A stretch of DNA of 64,000 nucleotides from Croceibacterium_B sp963783195 (lineage in GTDB: Bacteria > Pseudomonadota > Alphaproteobacteria > Sphingomonadales > Sphingomonadaceae): positions 2,108,001 to 2,172,000 of the forward strand of contig CAWAMV010000004.1 in the NCBI GenBank assembly GCA_963783195.1, given 5' to 3'. Positions 25,608-33,571 of the stretch are shown here, one piece after another. Position numbers and translations under genes: made by a program. The notes beneath the pieces were generated by a model. It was not told where the DNA came from. It did not search any database and saw nothing but the letters and a program-made list of their open reading frames with translations. The first letter of the stretch is position 1. Every line of letters starts with the position of its first letter.

Positions 25608-26027
25608 ATGAAAAAGTTCCTGTTCGTCGCGGGACTCGCGACAGTTGCCGCGTGCAACGAGTCAGAACCCGCGCCCGAGCCTCTGCCGACCGAAACGGCC
25701 GCAGTGGTCATGGTCACTGGTAACGGCTCGCCTCCCGGCACTTACCTGGCCACTGCCGCCGATGGAACGGTGACCACCTCGACGCTCAATGCCGACGGGA
25801 CCTATTCCGACACCGATGCCGACGGCGCCGTCCTGGCGGAAGGAAGCTGGACGGCAACCGATGGAAAGACGTGCTTCATGCCGACCACCGAGGGCGTCGA
25901 GCCGATGTGCTACACCGAAGCGCCTCCAGGCCCCGACGGCTCGTTCGTCGCGACGCCCGATACCGGCGATCCGGTGACGGTGAAGCCCGCCCCGGCAGCA
26001 GGCGCTCCTGAGGCAGCCGCCACCTGA
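25608..26027 (+). CDS. small lipoprotein, paralogue of the next gene
   Basis: A 139-residue protein with an N-terminal lipoprotein signal: MKKFLFVAGLATVAACNES, with the lipobox VAAC and Cys16 as the likely lipidated residue. The mature part carries PPGTYLATAADG, a DADG segment, DGKTCFMPTT with a second Cys in MCYTEAPPG, and GDPVTVKPA near the end. The same motif order recurs in the lipoprotein at 26161, so the two are tandem paralogues. Chosen start: the ATG at 25608 after GGAGAGGGAAG. Function is unknown; the paired cysteines could form a disulphide. Confidence 0.85.
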   Translation: MKKFLFVAGLATVAACNESEPAPEPLPTETAAVVMVTGNGSPPGTYLATAADGTVTTSTLNADGTYSDTDADGAVLAEGSWTATDGKTCFMPTTEGVEPMCYTEAPPGPDGSFVATPDTGDPVTVKPAPAAGAPEAAAT

Positions 26028-26039
26028 CCCTTTTCCGCG

Positions 26040-26077
26040 GCGTGGGCGGGCCAGGGGATTGGGCCTCCCGCCCACGC
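26040..26077 (+). terminator. strong hairpin between the two lipoprotein genes
   Basis: Bases 26040-26050 (GCGTGGGCGGG) pair perfectly with 26067-26077 (CCCGCCCACGC), an 11-base stem with a 16-base loop, 12 bases after the stop of the first lipoprotein gene. No T-run follows, so it may be an imperfect terminator or an mRNA-stabilising 3' hairpin. Confidence 0.5.
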
Positions 26078-26160
26078 TGCGGGCCATATTCGGAACGCGA
26101 CGGGTATAGCGCCGTTGTCCCAGCAGAGCGGCAGATGCCGCGAAACCTGGGAGAATTGCC

Positions 26161-26625
26161 GTGAAGAAGTCGATCGCCCTTGCCGCACTGCTTGCGCTCG
26201 CCGCCTGTAACCAGGCTGCCGACGATGACGCCGCTGTCCCCGCCGACGCTGCGACCGCGACCGACATGAGCGCAACGACGGCGGATAATTCGGGAGTTCT
26301 CGAGGGCGACAAGCCGGGGTTCGAGGCAGTTGCCCCCGGCACCTATCAGGTCACCCGCGCCGGCGGTGAAGTGGATTACATCGAGATACATCCCGGCATG
26401 ACCTTCTCCCGCGTCGACGCCGACGGCAACGCTACCGGCGGCTCGATCTTCATGAAGGGTGGCAAGACCTGCTTCGTGGTTGAGGGCCAGGCGCAGGAGA
26501 ACTGCTTTAGCGATAGCGCGCCCGACCAGAACGGCGTTGTCAAGGCGACCGCTGCCAACGGCGATGTGTCGACCATCAAGCCGGTCGAGGGCGCCCTGGA
26601 AGATCACGTCAACCCCACGACCTAG
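26161..26625 (+). CDS. small lipoprotein, paralogue of the preceding gene
   Basis: A 154-residue protein that starts at a GTG (26161) followed by lysines and a lipoprotein signal, KKSIALAALLALAACNQAAD, with lipobox LAAC. The mature domain shows APGTYQVTRAGGEVD, a DADG segment, GGKTCFVVEGQAQENCF and GDVSTIKPVEG. These match the motif order of the lipoprotein gene 133 bases upstream and imply an old tandem duplication with considerable divergence. It is probably anchored in the envelope. No enzyme motif is visible. A hairpin downstream (26646-26670) separates it from a convergent SH3-like gene. Confidence 0.85.
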   Translation: MKKSIALAALLALAACNQAADDDAAVPADAATATDMSATTADNSGVLEGDKPGFEAVAPGTYQVTRAGGEVDYIEIHPGMTFSRVDADGNATGGSIFMKGGKTCFVVEGQAQENCFSDSAPDQNGVVKATAANGDVSTIKPVEGALEDHVNPTT

Positions 26626-26645
26626 ACGGGGCATACCGGCGAAGC

Positions 26646-26673
26646 GAAGGCGGTCCGCGCGGCCGCCTTCTTC
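26646..26673. terminator. probable bidirectional terminator between convergent genes
   Basis: GAAGGCGG at 26646-26653 pairs with CCGCCTTC at 26663-26670 around a 9-base loop. TTC follows on the right, and the stem is itself A/T-tipped. It lies between the lipoprotein stop at 26625 and the convergent SH3-like gene end at 26678, which suits a shared terminator. Confidence 0.5.
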
Positions 26674-26677
26674 GTGT

Positions 26678-27136
26678 CTAGGGCTCGCCCGCCCCCCACA
26701 GACGGCGGGCTTCGATCCATCCCTGGCGCCCCTCGACGTCGAATTCGCACCAGCCCTCTTCGCAATCTCCGAGCATGCCCACCACCCCGGGTTCGGCATT
26801 CCAGCGCAGGGCGGCCGCCGACGACGGCTCGGCCCGGATAGGCGCGAGCCCCTCGCCCACAACGATTGCACTGCGTTCCGGGCTCAAGAGCCGCGAGATT
26901 ATCCATCCCTCGGTCCCGTCGGGATCGCGCACGAGACGCCAACCCTCCTTGAGCCGAACGACCTTGATCGGCAGATTCTTGCGCTTGTAGACCCAGTCGA
27001 TCGGATAGCTCTCGCTGGGCCCGACGCGCATGTTGACCTTTTCCGACCGCAACGAGGCCCAATAGGGCGGATCGCGTGTCTGGGCCGCGGCAGGGACGGA
27101 GAAAACCAGCAAGAGGGCGGGAAACAGGCGACGCAT
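26678..27136 (-). CDS. exported bacterial SH3-domain protein
   Basis: A 152-residue protein beginning MRRLFPALLLVFSVPAAAQT, a clear signal peptide with cleavage after AAAQ. The mature part has two SH3-like repeats: SEKVNMRVGPSESYPIDWVY with GWRLVRDPDGTEGWI, and later PIRAEPSSAAAL with GWCEFDVEGRQGWIEA. This fits the exported SH3-like family common in alphaproteobacteria, which is often presumed to bind cell wall or peptide ligands. The start chosen is the ATG at 27134-27136. A longer in-frame start at 27205 would bury the signal peptide. It is divergent from amt. Confidence 0.87.
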   Translation of the reverse strand: MRRLFPALLLVFSVPAAAQTRDPPYWASLRSEKVNMRVGPSESYPIDWVYKRKNLPIKVVRLKEGWRLVRDPDGTEGWIISRLLSPERSAIVVGEGLAPIRAEPSSAAALRWNAEPGVVGMLGDCEEGWCEFDVEGRQGWIEARRLWGAGEP

Positions 27137-27285
27137 CCGCTTCGCTCTAGGGTCAGTGCGAAGTCGCATCAAGGCCGCTGAGGTCCCGCAATATCCTTGC
27201 GTCACCGGCTTGCCGAGCCTTGCGGAAATATCCTATCGCCCGGCAACGGAGATCCGGGCACTTGCCGCGGATGGGAGGGAAATCG

Positions 27286-28581
27286 ATGTTTCGCAAAGCT
27301 GCCATCGGATTGGCTGCGCTTGGCCTGCCCAGCACTGCTCTGGCGCAGGACGGCATGGTGGCTGCGGGCGACAGCGGGGACACGGCGTGGATTCTCGTTT
27401 CCTCCGCCCTCGTGCTGTTGATGACCCTGCCGGGCCTCGGGCTGTTTTACGGCGGCCTCGTACGGGGCAAGAACTTCCTTTCGGTTCTGCTCCAGGTTGC
27501 GGCCGTGGCGGCCGTGGCGTCGCTGCTGTGGATCGTTCTCGGTTACACGCTGGCTTTCGGGCCGGTGGCAAGCGGCTGGCTCGGCAACGGCATGAACGCC
27601 ATGCTCAACAACCTCGGTAACGTCCGCGCGGGGCTGGCCATCCCGGAAAGCGCATTTGCGCTGTTTCAAATGACTTTCGCGGCGATCACCCCGGCGCTCA
27701 TGGTCGGGGCCTGGGTCGACCGGGCTCGGTTCGGCTGGGTGGTGTGGTTCTGCGCGATCTGGGGTCTCGTGGTCTACGCTCCTGTCGCGCACTGGGTTTG
27801 GGGCGGCGGCTGGCTGGCCCAGCTTGGCGCGCTCGACTTCGCCGGCGGCATCGTCGTGCACACCACGGCCGGCATCTCGGCGTTGGTCGTCGCGCTGCTG
27901 CTCGGCAAGCGACAGGGATTCCCGACGAGTGCGCTACTGCCGCATGCCCCCGGCCTGACGATGATTGGCGCGGTCCTGTTGTGGGTCGGCTGGTTCGGCT
28001 TCAACGGCGGCTCGGCCCTCTCCGCGACGGATGACGCGGCATCGGCGATCCTCAACACCCACGCAGCGGCCAGTGCGGCAGCGCTCGCGTGGATCGCGAT
28101 CGAACGCTGGAGCTTCGGCAAGCCCACCACGGTCGGCTTCGCGACCGGCGCCGTCGCCGGGCTCGCCTGCGTGACCCCGGCTGCAGGCTTCATCTCGCCG
28201 GGCGCGGCGATCGTGTTCGGTCTCGCTGCGGCGGTGGTCTGCTACGGCGCGATCCAGCTGGTGAAGGGCAAGTTGCGGATCGATGATTCACTCGACGTCT
28301 TCGCGGTCCACGGCATTGGGGGCATGCTGGGTTCCGTGCTGCTTGCGCTGTTTCTCGGCTCTGCCACCGGCGGTACCGGTTACGCCGAGGGGATGTCGCT
28401 CGGCTCCATGTTCGGCGCCCAGGTAATCGCCGTTGCCGCCGTGGCGATCTACTCGGCCATCGCCACGGCGCTGATTGCGCTCGGCGTATCGGCACTTATC
28501 CCGATGCGGGTGTCCGAAGAAGACGAGCGGCAAGGGCTCGATGTTACCAATCACGGCGAAAGAGCCTGGGAGTTCGACTGA
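27286..28581 (+). CDS. amt: ammonium transporter (Amt/MEP/Rh family)
   Basis: A 431-residue channel with a signal sequence (MFRKAAIGLAALGLPSTALA) followed by eleven predicted helices. Visible motifs are GLGLFYGGLVRGKN in the first helix and the two pore histidines in APVAHWVWGGGWL and FAVHGIGGMLGSVLLALF. WVGWFGFNGGSAL and NTHAAASAAAL also fit Amt. The ATG at 27286 follows GGGAGGGA. Unusually, no PII gene (glnK) is adjacent; instead an NTF2-fold gene overlaps the stop by one base. Amt is normally blocked by GlnK, so its regulator must be elsewhere. Confidence 0.95.
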   Translation: MFRKAAIGLAALGLPSTALAQDGMVAAGDSGDTAWILVSSALVLLMTLPGLGLFYGGLVRGKNFLSVLLQVAAVAAVASLLWIVLGYTLAFGPVASGWLGNGMNAMLNNLGNVRAGLAIPESAFALFQMTFAAITPALMVGAWVDRARFGWVVWFCAIWGLVVYAPVAHWVWGGGWLAQLGALDFAGGIVVHTTAGISALVVALLLGKRQGFPTSALLPHAPGLTMIGAVLLWVGWFGFNGGSALSATDDAASAILNTHAAASAAALAWIAIERWSFGKPTTVGFATGAVAGLACVTPAAGFISPGAAIVFGLAAAVVCYGAIQLVKGKLRIDDSLDVFAVHGIGGMLGSVLLALFLGSATGGTGYAEGMSLGSMFGAQVIAVAAVAIYSAIATALIALGVSALIPMRVSEEDERQGLDVTNHGERAWEFD

Positions 28582-28982
28582 TGCAACGTGCCGCCTACGA
28601 AGACTATGTCGCCGCCTTCAACGCAAAGGACTACGACCGGATGGCGAGCTATTACGCCGATGACGTCGAATTCATCCTGAGCGAAGAGCGTGGCCTGGTA
28701 TTCCACGGGCGGCAGGCGATCCTCGACCTCTACAAGCCCTTCCACCGCGCGGTGGAGGAGCGGGTCGACATCGTGAACTTCGCCGACGGGGGAAATTGCG
28801 TATTCGCCGAGGTCAACGCCACGTTTCGCCCGATTCCCGGCCAGGACCAGGCGGTCATCGATCTGCCGCACGGCAAGATCCTGCACGTAACGACCTTCGC
28901 GATCTACGATCTGGACTCCGACGACCGTTTCACCCGCATTCGCGCCTGCAGCTACTCACGGCACTACTCCGACGCGGGCTGA
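28581..28982 (+). CDS. SnoaL/NTF2-fold protein coupled to amt
   Basis: A 133-residue protein whose opening, YEDYVAAFNAKDYDRMASYY followed by ADDVEFIL, is the typical first helix and strand of SnoaL-like/NTF2-fold proteins. FHGRQAILDLYKPFHRA and a final RIRACSYSRHYSD support this. The cone-shaped fold serves many small-molecule isomerases and hydrolases; no catalytic set can be assigned. Its ATG overlaps the amt TGA by one base, so it is translationally coupled to the ammonium transporter. A second NTF2-like gene follows 50 bases later. Confidence 0.82.
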   Translation: MQRAAYEDYVAAFNAKDYDRMASYYADDVEFILSEERGLVFHGRQAILDLYKPFHRAVEERVDIVNFADGGNCVFAEVNATFRPIPGQDQAVIDLPHGKILHVTTFAIYDLDSDDRFTRIRACSYSRHYSDAG

Positions 28983-29032
28983 ACTGGCTGCGCAGGCTTG
29001 CCTAGCGGCCCGGTTCGGCTACCTCGCACCAC

Positions 29033-29461
29033 ATGGACAGTTTTGCCGCGAAGATAGAGACGCTCGAGCACCAGTGGATGCGCGCCTGGATGCAGCGCGA
29101 TCGCAAAGCCATGAAATCGCTCGCCGCGCGCGACTGTATCGTGCTCTTCGCGGGCAAGCGAGCGGCGATCCTCGACAGGCCGAGCTGGCTCGAGGCCGCG
29201 TGCGGCACCTTGCGTTGCGACGGGTATCGCTTCGGTGAGGTTTACGTGCGCCGCCACGGGAACGCGGCCGTTTTTTCGAGCAACGTGGAGCTCGAAGCGA
29301 AGATCGGCGCAATCGATTGGTCCGGCGCGACGTGGTTCACCGCCATGTGGAAGCGAACCAGCGTCCGCCGCAACTGGCGGCTGGTCGAACGGGTGATATC
29401 GCGCCCCGACGGAGACGAACACATCCCTGCAAAGATTCGCGAACTCCAGCTCTGGCGCTAG
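29033..29461 (+). CDS. NTF2-fold (DUF4440-like) protein
   Basis: A 142-residue protein: AAKIETLEHQWMRAWMQRDR, then KAMKSLAARDCIVLFAGK, is the helix-strand start typical of DUF4440/NTF2-like proteins. WSGATWFTAMWKRTSVRRNW then RLVERVISRP forms the closing sheet. It follows another NTF2-fold gene with little sequence resemblance, so the pair is not an obvious recent duplication. It ends four bases before the convergent nitronate monooxygenase gene. The substrate is unknown. Confidence 0.8.
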   Translation: MDSFAAKIETLEHQWMRAWMQRDRKAMKSLAARDCIVLFAGKRAAILDRPSWLEAACGTLRCDGYRFGEVYVRRHGNAAVFSSNVELEAKIGAIDWSGATWFTAMWKRTSVRRNWRLVERVISRPDGDEHIPAKIRELQLWR

Positions 29462-29465
29462 GCGC

Positions 29466-30872
29466 TCAGTCGCCGGTCAGGATGCGATCGACCAGTTGTT
29501 TCACCGTCGGGGTGAAGTTGTTCGAATAGAACGGGTCCTGCTTGAAGCGATAGGCAGCGTGGCCGGCGAACATCAGGTTCTCCTCCACCGGCGCGCCGTG
29601 GGCGATGTCCTGCAGGGTCTTCTGGATGCAGAAGCTGCGTGGATCGGCGAGGCGCCCCGTCGTATAATCGTCGTGGTCCTTCCACGAGGAGAACCCGCAG
29701 TGGCTGAGGCAGCCCATGCAGGCGGCCTGGTCCTCGCGGATGATCGCGCGCTCTTCGGGGCTGACGAATACGACCGTGTCGTCGGGCGTCTTGAGCGCTT
29801 CGGTATGACCCTCTGCAACCCAGCCGCGCGCGCGTTCGAGGTCCTTGGGCGCAACCCAGAAGTTCTTGCCCTTCACCCCGACGTCCAGCTGCACGGTGTG
29901 TTCGCCCGCTGAAACCTTCGAATAAGGGATCTGGCGCTGGCTGCGCGCCTCCAGGTTGCGCAGGAACGGGTTGCGCACGGCCGAACTGTAGAACCCAGTC
30001 GGGCTGAAACGGTGGAGCAGCACGTCGCCCTCGTCCAGGTCGCGCAAGGCGTCCTTCCAGCCCTGCGGAATCGGGCTTTCCTCGGTCAGCAGCGGACGCG
30101 TGCCGTATTGAAAGGCGATCTGCCCCAGCTCAGGATTGTCGATCCAGTCGTTCCATTCGCGCAGATACCAGACGCCGCCCGCCATCACGATGGGAACGGT
30201 GTCCGCAATACCCTCGGCGCGCATCGTATCGCGCAAGGCCTTCACGCGGGGATATGGATCCTCGGGCTTTTCCGGGTCCTCGGCATTCGACAGGCCGTTG
30301 TGCCCGCCGGCAAGCCAGGGGTCCTCGTAGACAACGGCGGCCATCAGGTCGGCAACCTTGTGATAGCTGCGCTTCCACAGCGCGCGGAAAGCGCGGGCCG
30401 AGCTGATGATCGGCAGATAGCTGACGTTGAAGTGCGCCGCGATCTCGGCAAGTTTATAGGGCATTCCCGCGCCGCAAGTGACGCCCGTCACCAGGCCGCG
30501 GGTCTTTTCCAGCACGCCTTCCAGCACTTGCTGCGCGCCGCCCATTTCCCACAGGACATTGATGTTTATCGCGCCCCTGCCGCTGCCCATCTCGTGGGCC
30601 CGCCGGACCTGCTCCACGGCGCCGTCGATCGCATAGCGGACGAGTTGCTCGTGCCGCTCCTTGCGGGTCAGCGCGTCGTAGACCTGGGGGACGATCTTGC
30701 CATCGGCATCGTAGCTGTCCGCATTGACAGCGCTCACCGTGCCGATGCCGCCCGCCGCTGCCCAGGCGCCCGAACTCATGTGGTTGGTGGCCGAAACGCC
30801 CTTCCCACCCTCGACGAGCGGCCAGACCTCGCGGCCGCCGTACATGATCGGAGACAAACCTTTGAACGCCAT
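29466..30872 (-). CDS. nitronate monooxygenase / 2-nitropropane dioxygenase family flavoprotein
   Basis: A 468-residue TIM-barrel flavoprotein of the nitronate monooxygenase family. GKGVSATNHMSSGAWAAAGG is near the start, and the barrel strands INVLWEMGGAQQVLEGVL, GLVTGVTCGAGMPYKLAEIA and VPIVMAGGVWYLREW are visible. It is longer than the common 320-350 residue enzymes. The extra C-terminal 120 residues include a Cys-containing stretch, DQAACMGCLSHCGFSSWKD, which could bind metal. It may oxidise nitronates or act in lipid metabolism. The substrate cannot be inferred; the long form with cysteines is a distinct subgroup. Confidence 0.85.
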   Translation of the reverse strand: MAFKGLSPIMYGGREVWPLVEGGKGVSATNHMSSGAWAAAGGIGTVSAVNADSYDADGKIVPQVYDALTRKERHEQLVRYAIDGAVEQVRRAHEMGSGRGAININVLWEMGGAQQVLEGVLEKTRGLVTGVTCGAGMPYKLAEIAAHFNVSYLPIISSARAFRALWKRSYHKVADLMAAVVYEDPWLAGGHNGLSNAEDPEKPEDPYPRVKALRDTMRAEGIADTVPIVMAGGVWYLREWNDWIDNPELGQIAFQYGTRPLLTEESPIPQGWKDALRDLDEGDVLLHRFSPTGFYSSAVRNPFLRNLEARSQRQIPYSKVSAGEHTVQLDVGVKGKNFWVAPKDLERARGWVAEGHTEALKTPDDTVVFVSPEERAIIREDQAACMGCLSHCGFSSWKDHDDYTTGRLADPRSFCIQKTLQDIAHGAPVEENLMFAGHAAYRFKQDPFYSNNFTPTVKQLVDRILTGD

Positions 30873-30895
30873 TGTTGAACCTTTTTACCCTGCCC

Positions 30896-31639
30896 TCAGC
30901 CCTCGGTCACGTCGACGGGTTCGGAATCGCCCGGCTGCACGCAGGGTTCGATCTCGTGCGGCTCGGGCCGGTCGCCCACCGCTTCGAAGCGCGCGAAGTA
31001 TCCCGCCAGTTCCGGCTTACGGACAAATTCCACGAGGCGAAAGCCCACCCGCTCGAATTCGCAGAACAGCAGCTTGGGCGGGATACCATGGCGATCGGTC
31101 GGTCGGTCGACGTCGACGACAATCACCTGCCCGCCCGGCCGCAATGCGGGGCGCATGCGCCACAGGAAGGGATAGGGCTCCGACACTTCGTGGTACATGT
31201 GGATCATGAACACGCGGTCGAAGCTGTTGCTCGGCAGGCGCGGGTCGTCTTCTGTCCCCTGCTTGATGGAGACGTTCTGCAGCCGCTCGGTCTCGATCCG
31301 GTTGCCGAGCCGGGCGAGCGCATCGCGATCGATGTCCTCTGCCAGCACCCTGCCCTTGCGGCCCACCCGCTCGGCCAGGCGAACGGTGTAGTATCCTTCG
31401 CCCGCGCCGATGTCCGCCACCGTCATGCCTGGGCGGATTTCAGCCAGGTCCATCACCGTCTGCGCCTCGCGCCGGTCGTCGCGCGCCTGTTCGTTGGAGA
31501 ACGCGTTGCTGACCGCCGCCGAGACGGGGCGATAGGCCCGGGGGAACTCGCGTGAGCTCGGCGGGCGCGAAGTGTCTTCCGCCTGCTGGCAGCTGACAAG
31601 CGCGGCCAGTGCCGCCAAACTGATGACGAAACGTCCCAT
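30896..31639 (-). CDS. class I SAM-dependent methyltransferase with lipoprotein signal
   Basis: A 247-residue protein. Residues 1-17 (MGRFVISLAALAALVSC) are a lipoprotein signal with lipobox ALVSC, so it may be exported and lipidated. The rest is a Rossmann methyltransferase: MTVADIGAGEGYYTVRLAER is motif I and VLAEDIDRDAL is the acidic loop. SFDRVFMIHMYHEV is the later strand. A SAM enzyme outside the cytoplasm is puzzling because SAM is made inside. Export may be real with a non-methylating role, or the protein may start later than annotated. It is divergent from the lipoprotein at 31740. Confidence 0.85.
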   Translation of the reverse strand: MGRFVISLAALAALVSCQQAEDTSRPPSSREFPRAYRPVSAAVSNAFSNEQARDDRREAQTVMDLAEIRPGMTVADIGAGEGYYTVRLAERVGRKGRVLAEDIDRDALARLGNRIETERLQNVSIKQGTEDDPRLPSNSFDRVFMIHMYHEVSEPYPFLWRMRPALRPGGQVIVVDVDRPTDRHGIPPKLLFCEFERVGFRLVEFVRKPELAGYFARFEAVGDRPEPHEIEPCVQPGDSEPVDVTEG

Positions 31640-31739
31640 CCCCGGGTCCCTTAGCCAGCGATTCGGCGGTTAGCAAAGATTTGCGTGCGACGCTGCCGGG
31701 GCTAAGGTCGCCCGCCGGGTCGGCTACGGGGAAAGAGCG

Positions 31740-32351
31740 ATGCTGCGACATATCGCGGGCGCGATGCTGGCACTGGCGCTGACCGGGTGCTGGGTATCGG
31801 AAAAGGACCTGTTCGGGCCGGGCGACTGGAAGCCTCCGCCGGGCATTGCCGGCACCTACACGAGCGAAAACGGCTCGGGCGACGCGCAGGCGAAGGTGCT
31901 GCTGACAGTGCGCGAGGATGGCCTTGTCGAGGGGATCGCAACGAAGATCGGCGAAGACACGTCCGAAAGCTCGCTGGTCGGCTTCGTCCCGGTCCCCGGT
32001 GGATCGGGACGCTATTACCTGCTGGTCGATCAATCCGGGACAGCGGAGGCCGGGGGTTCGGACGGCAACATCTATTTCGTCGCGCGCACGACGAACGAAG
32101 GCTTCGAGGCCTTCTGGCCGCAGTGCGAGGGAACACCCGCCCTGCCGGGGATGCAAAGCGAGACGCAGGACCTGCTGAAGCAGGACATCTGCGGCTTCAC
32201 GACGAAAGAAGCGCTCCTGCAGGCCGGCCAGGCCGCAGAGCGGGACCTCGAGGCGAAGCACATGTTCGAGCCCATGCCGATGGGCAAGATGAAACGCATT
32301 TCCGAATCCGCGGGACGGAGTCCGGATGGCTACGACGACCCGGCCGACTAG
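31740..32351 (+). CDS. lipoprotein of unknown function
   Basis: A 203-residue protein. The ATG at 31740 starts MLRHIAGAMLALALTGCWVS, a lipoprotein signal with lipobox LTGC and Cys17. The mature domain begins with GTYTSENGSGDAQAKVLL and reads like a small beta-rich fold. A single C-terminal Cys pair is possible (PQCEGTP and DICGFT). I recognise no family. It is divergent from the exported methyltransferase (100-base shared promoter region) and converges with prfB, the two stops lying two bases apart. Confidence 0.82.
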   Translation: MLRHIAGAMLALALTGCWVSEKDLFGPGDWKPPPGIAGTYTSENGSGDAQAKVLLTVREDGLVEGIATKIGEDTSESSLVGFVPVPGGSGRYYLLVDQSGTAEAGGSDGNIYFVARTTNEGFEAFWPQCEGTPALPGMQSETQDLLKQDICGFTTKEALLQAGQAAERDLEAKHMFEPMPMGKMKRISESAGRSPDGYDDPAD

Positions 32352-32353
32352 GG

Positions 32354-33481
32354 TTACTCGACGTCCTCGACCTCGACGGTTTCGCCGGTCACGCGCTGGG
32401 CCAGGGCGGCGGCGATGAAGGCGTCGAGATCTCCGTCGAGCACGTCGTCGGGCGTCGGGCTGGTCACGCCGGTGCGCAGGTCCTTGACCATCTGATAGGG
32501 TTGCAGGACGTAGCTGCGGATCTGGTGGCCCCAGCCGATGTCGGTCTTTTCCTGGTACTCGCCGGCCGCCACGGCCTCGCGCTTGGCCAGTTCGGCCTCG
32601 TAGAGCCGGGCCTTGAGCATGTTCATCGCGGTCGCGCGGTTCTTGTGCTGGCTGCGATCATGCTGACTGGCAACCACGATGCCGCTCGGGATGTGCGTGA
32701 TCCGCACCGCGGAATCGGTGGTATTGATGTGCTGCCCGCCGGCGCCGCTGGCGCGGTAGGTGTCGATGCGCAGGTCGCCATCGTTAATGTCGATGTCGAT
32801 GTTGTCGTCGATCACCGGATAGACCCAGACCGAGCTGAAGCTGGTGTGGCGCCGGGCAGAGCTGTCGTAGGGGCTGATGCGGACCAGCCGATGTACGCCG
32901 CTTTCCGTCTTGGCGTAGCCGTAGGCGTTCTCGCCCTTGACCAGCAGCGTGGCGCTCTTGATGCCCGCCTGCTCGCCGGCACCATATTCGACCGTTTCCA
33001 CCTTGAAGCCGCGCTTTTCCGCCCACCGGGCGTACATGCGCAGAAGCATCTCCGCCCAATCCTGGCTTTCGGTTCCGCCGGCCCCGGCATGGATCTCGAT
33101 ATAGGTGTCGTTGCCGTCGGCCTCGCCCGCCAGCAGGGCCTGGACCTTGTCGGCATCGGCCCGTTCGGCGAGCTTCCTCAGGCTTTCGAGCCCATCTTCC
33201 ACGACCGCGTCGTCGCCTTCCATCTCGCCCAGTTCGACAAACTCGACGGCGTCGGCCATCTCGGCGGAAATTTCGTTCACCGTCCCGATCGCGCTTTCCA
33301 GGCGGCGGCGCTCGCGCATGACTTCTTCCGCCTGCTTGGGGTTGTCCCACAGCGTCGGGTCCTCGACGCGGGCGTTGAGTTCGTCGAGCCGGCGAACGGC
33401 GCGCTCCCAGTCGAGCGACTTGCGGACCAGCGCCAGCGCGGCTTCGATCCGGTCGATGTGGGCCTGCCCTTCGGCACGCAT
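32354..33481 (-). CDS. prfB: peptide chain release factor 2
   Basis: A 375-residue class I release factor that recognises UGA and UAA and triggers peptide release. The GGQ motif is at 248-250 (RASGAGGQHINTTDSAV). The stop-codon recognition tripeptide position reads SPY at 203-205 (RISPYDSSARRHTSF) in place of the SPF of enteric bacteria, a conservative change. The ATG at 33479-33481 with AAGGA upstream is preferred over a TTG seven codons earlier that sits inside a terminator T-run. There is no internal UGA and no programmed frameshift as in Escherichia coli prfB. A strong terminator hairpin lies 20-55 bases upstream. Confidence 0.95.
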   Translation of the reverse strand: MRAEGQAHIDRIEAALALVRKSLDWERAVRRLDELNARVEDPTLWDNPKQAEEVMRERRRLESAIGTVNEISAEMADAVEFVELGEMEGDDAVVEDGLESLRKLAERADADKVQALLAGEADGNDTYIEIHAGAGGTESQDWAEMLLRMYARWAEKRGFKVETVEYGAGEQAGIKSATLLVKGENAYGYAKTESGVHRLVRISPYDSSARRHTSFSSVWVYPVIDDNIDIDINDGDLRIDTYRASGAGGQHINTTDSAVRITHIPSGIVVASQHDRSQHKNRATAMNMLKARLYEAELAKREAVAAGEYQEKTDIGWGHQIRSYVLQPYQMVKDLRTGVTSPTPDDVLDGDLDAFIAAALAQRVTGETVEVEDVE

Positions 33482-33500
33482 GGGAAAATCCTTCGGTATC

Positions 33501-33536
33501 AAAAAGAGCGGCCCGCTTAGGGCAAGCGGGCCGCTC
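33501..33536 (-). terminator. strong intrinsic terminator after the peroxiredoxin gene
   Basis: Bases 33506-33518 (GAGCGGCCCGCTT) pair perfectly with 33524-33536 (AAGCGGGCCGCTC): a 13-base stem and 5-base loop. Read leftward, the stem is followed by five T residues (33505-33501). It lies 35 bases beyond the peroxiredoxin stop and only 20 bases before the prfB ATG, so it could also attenuate prfB. Confidence 0.88.
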
Positions 33537-33571
33537 GGGAAAGTGGGGCGGGGAGAAATCCCCGCGAGGGG

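Noticed and set aside
33482..33502. An earlier TTG start for prfB (MIPKDFP)
   Set aside because: It lies in the T-run of the terminator, and the ATG at 33481 has a proper AAGGA site.
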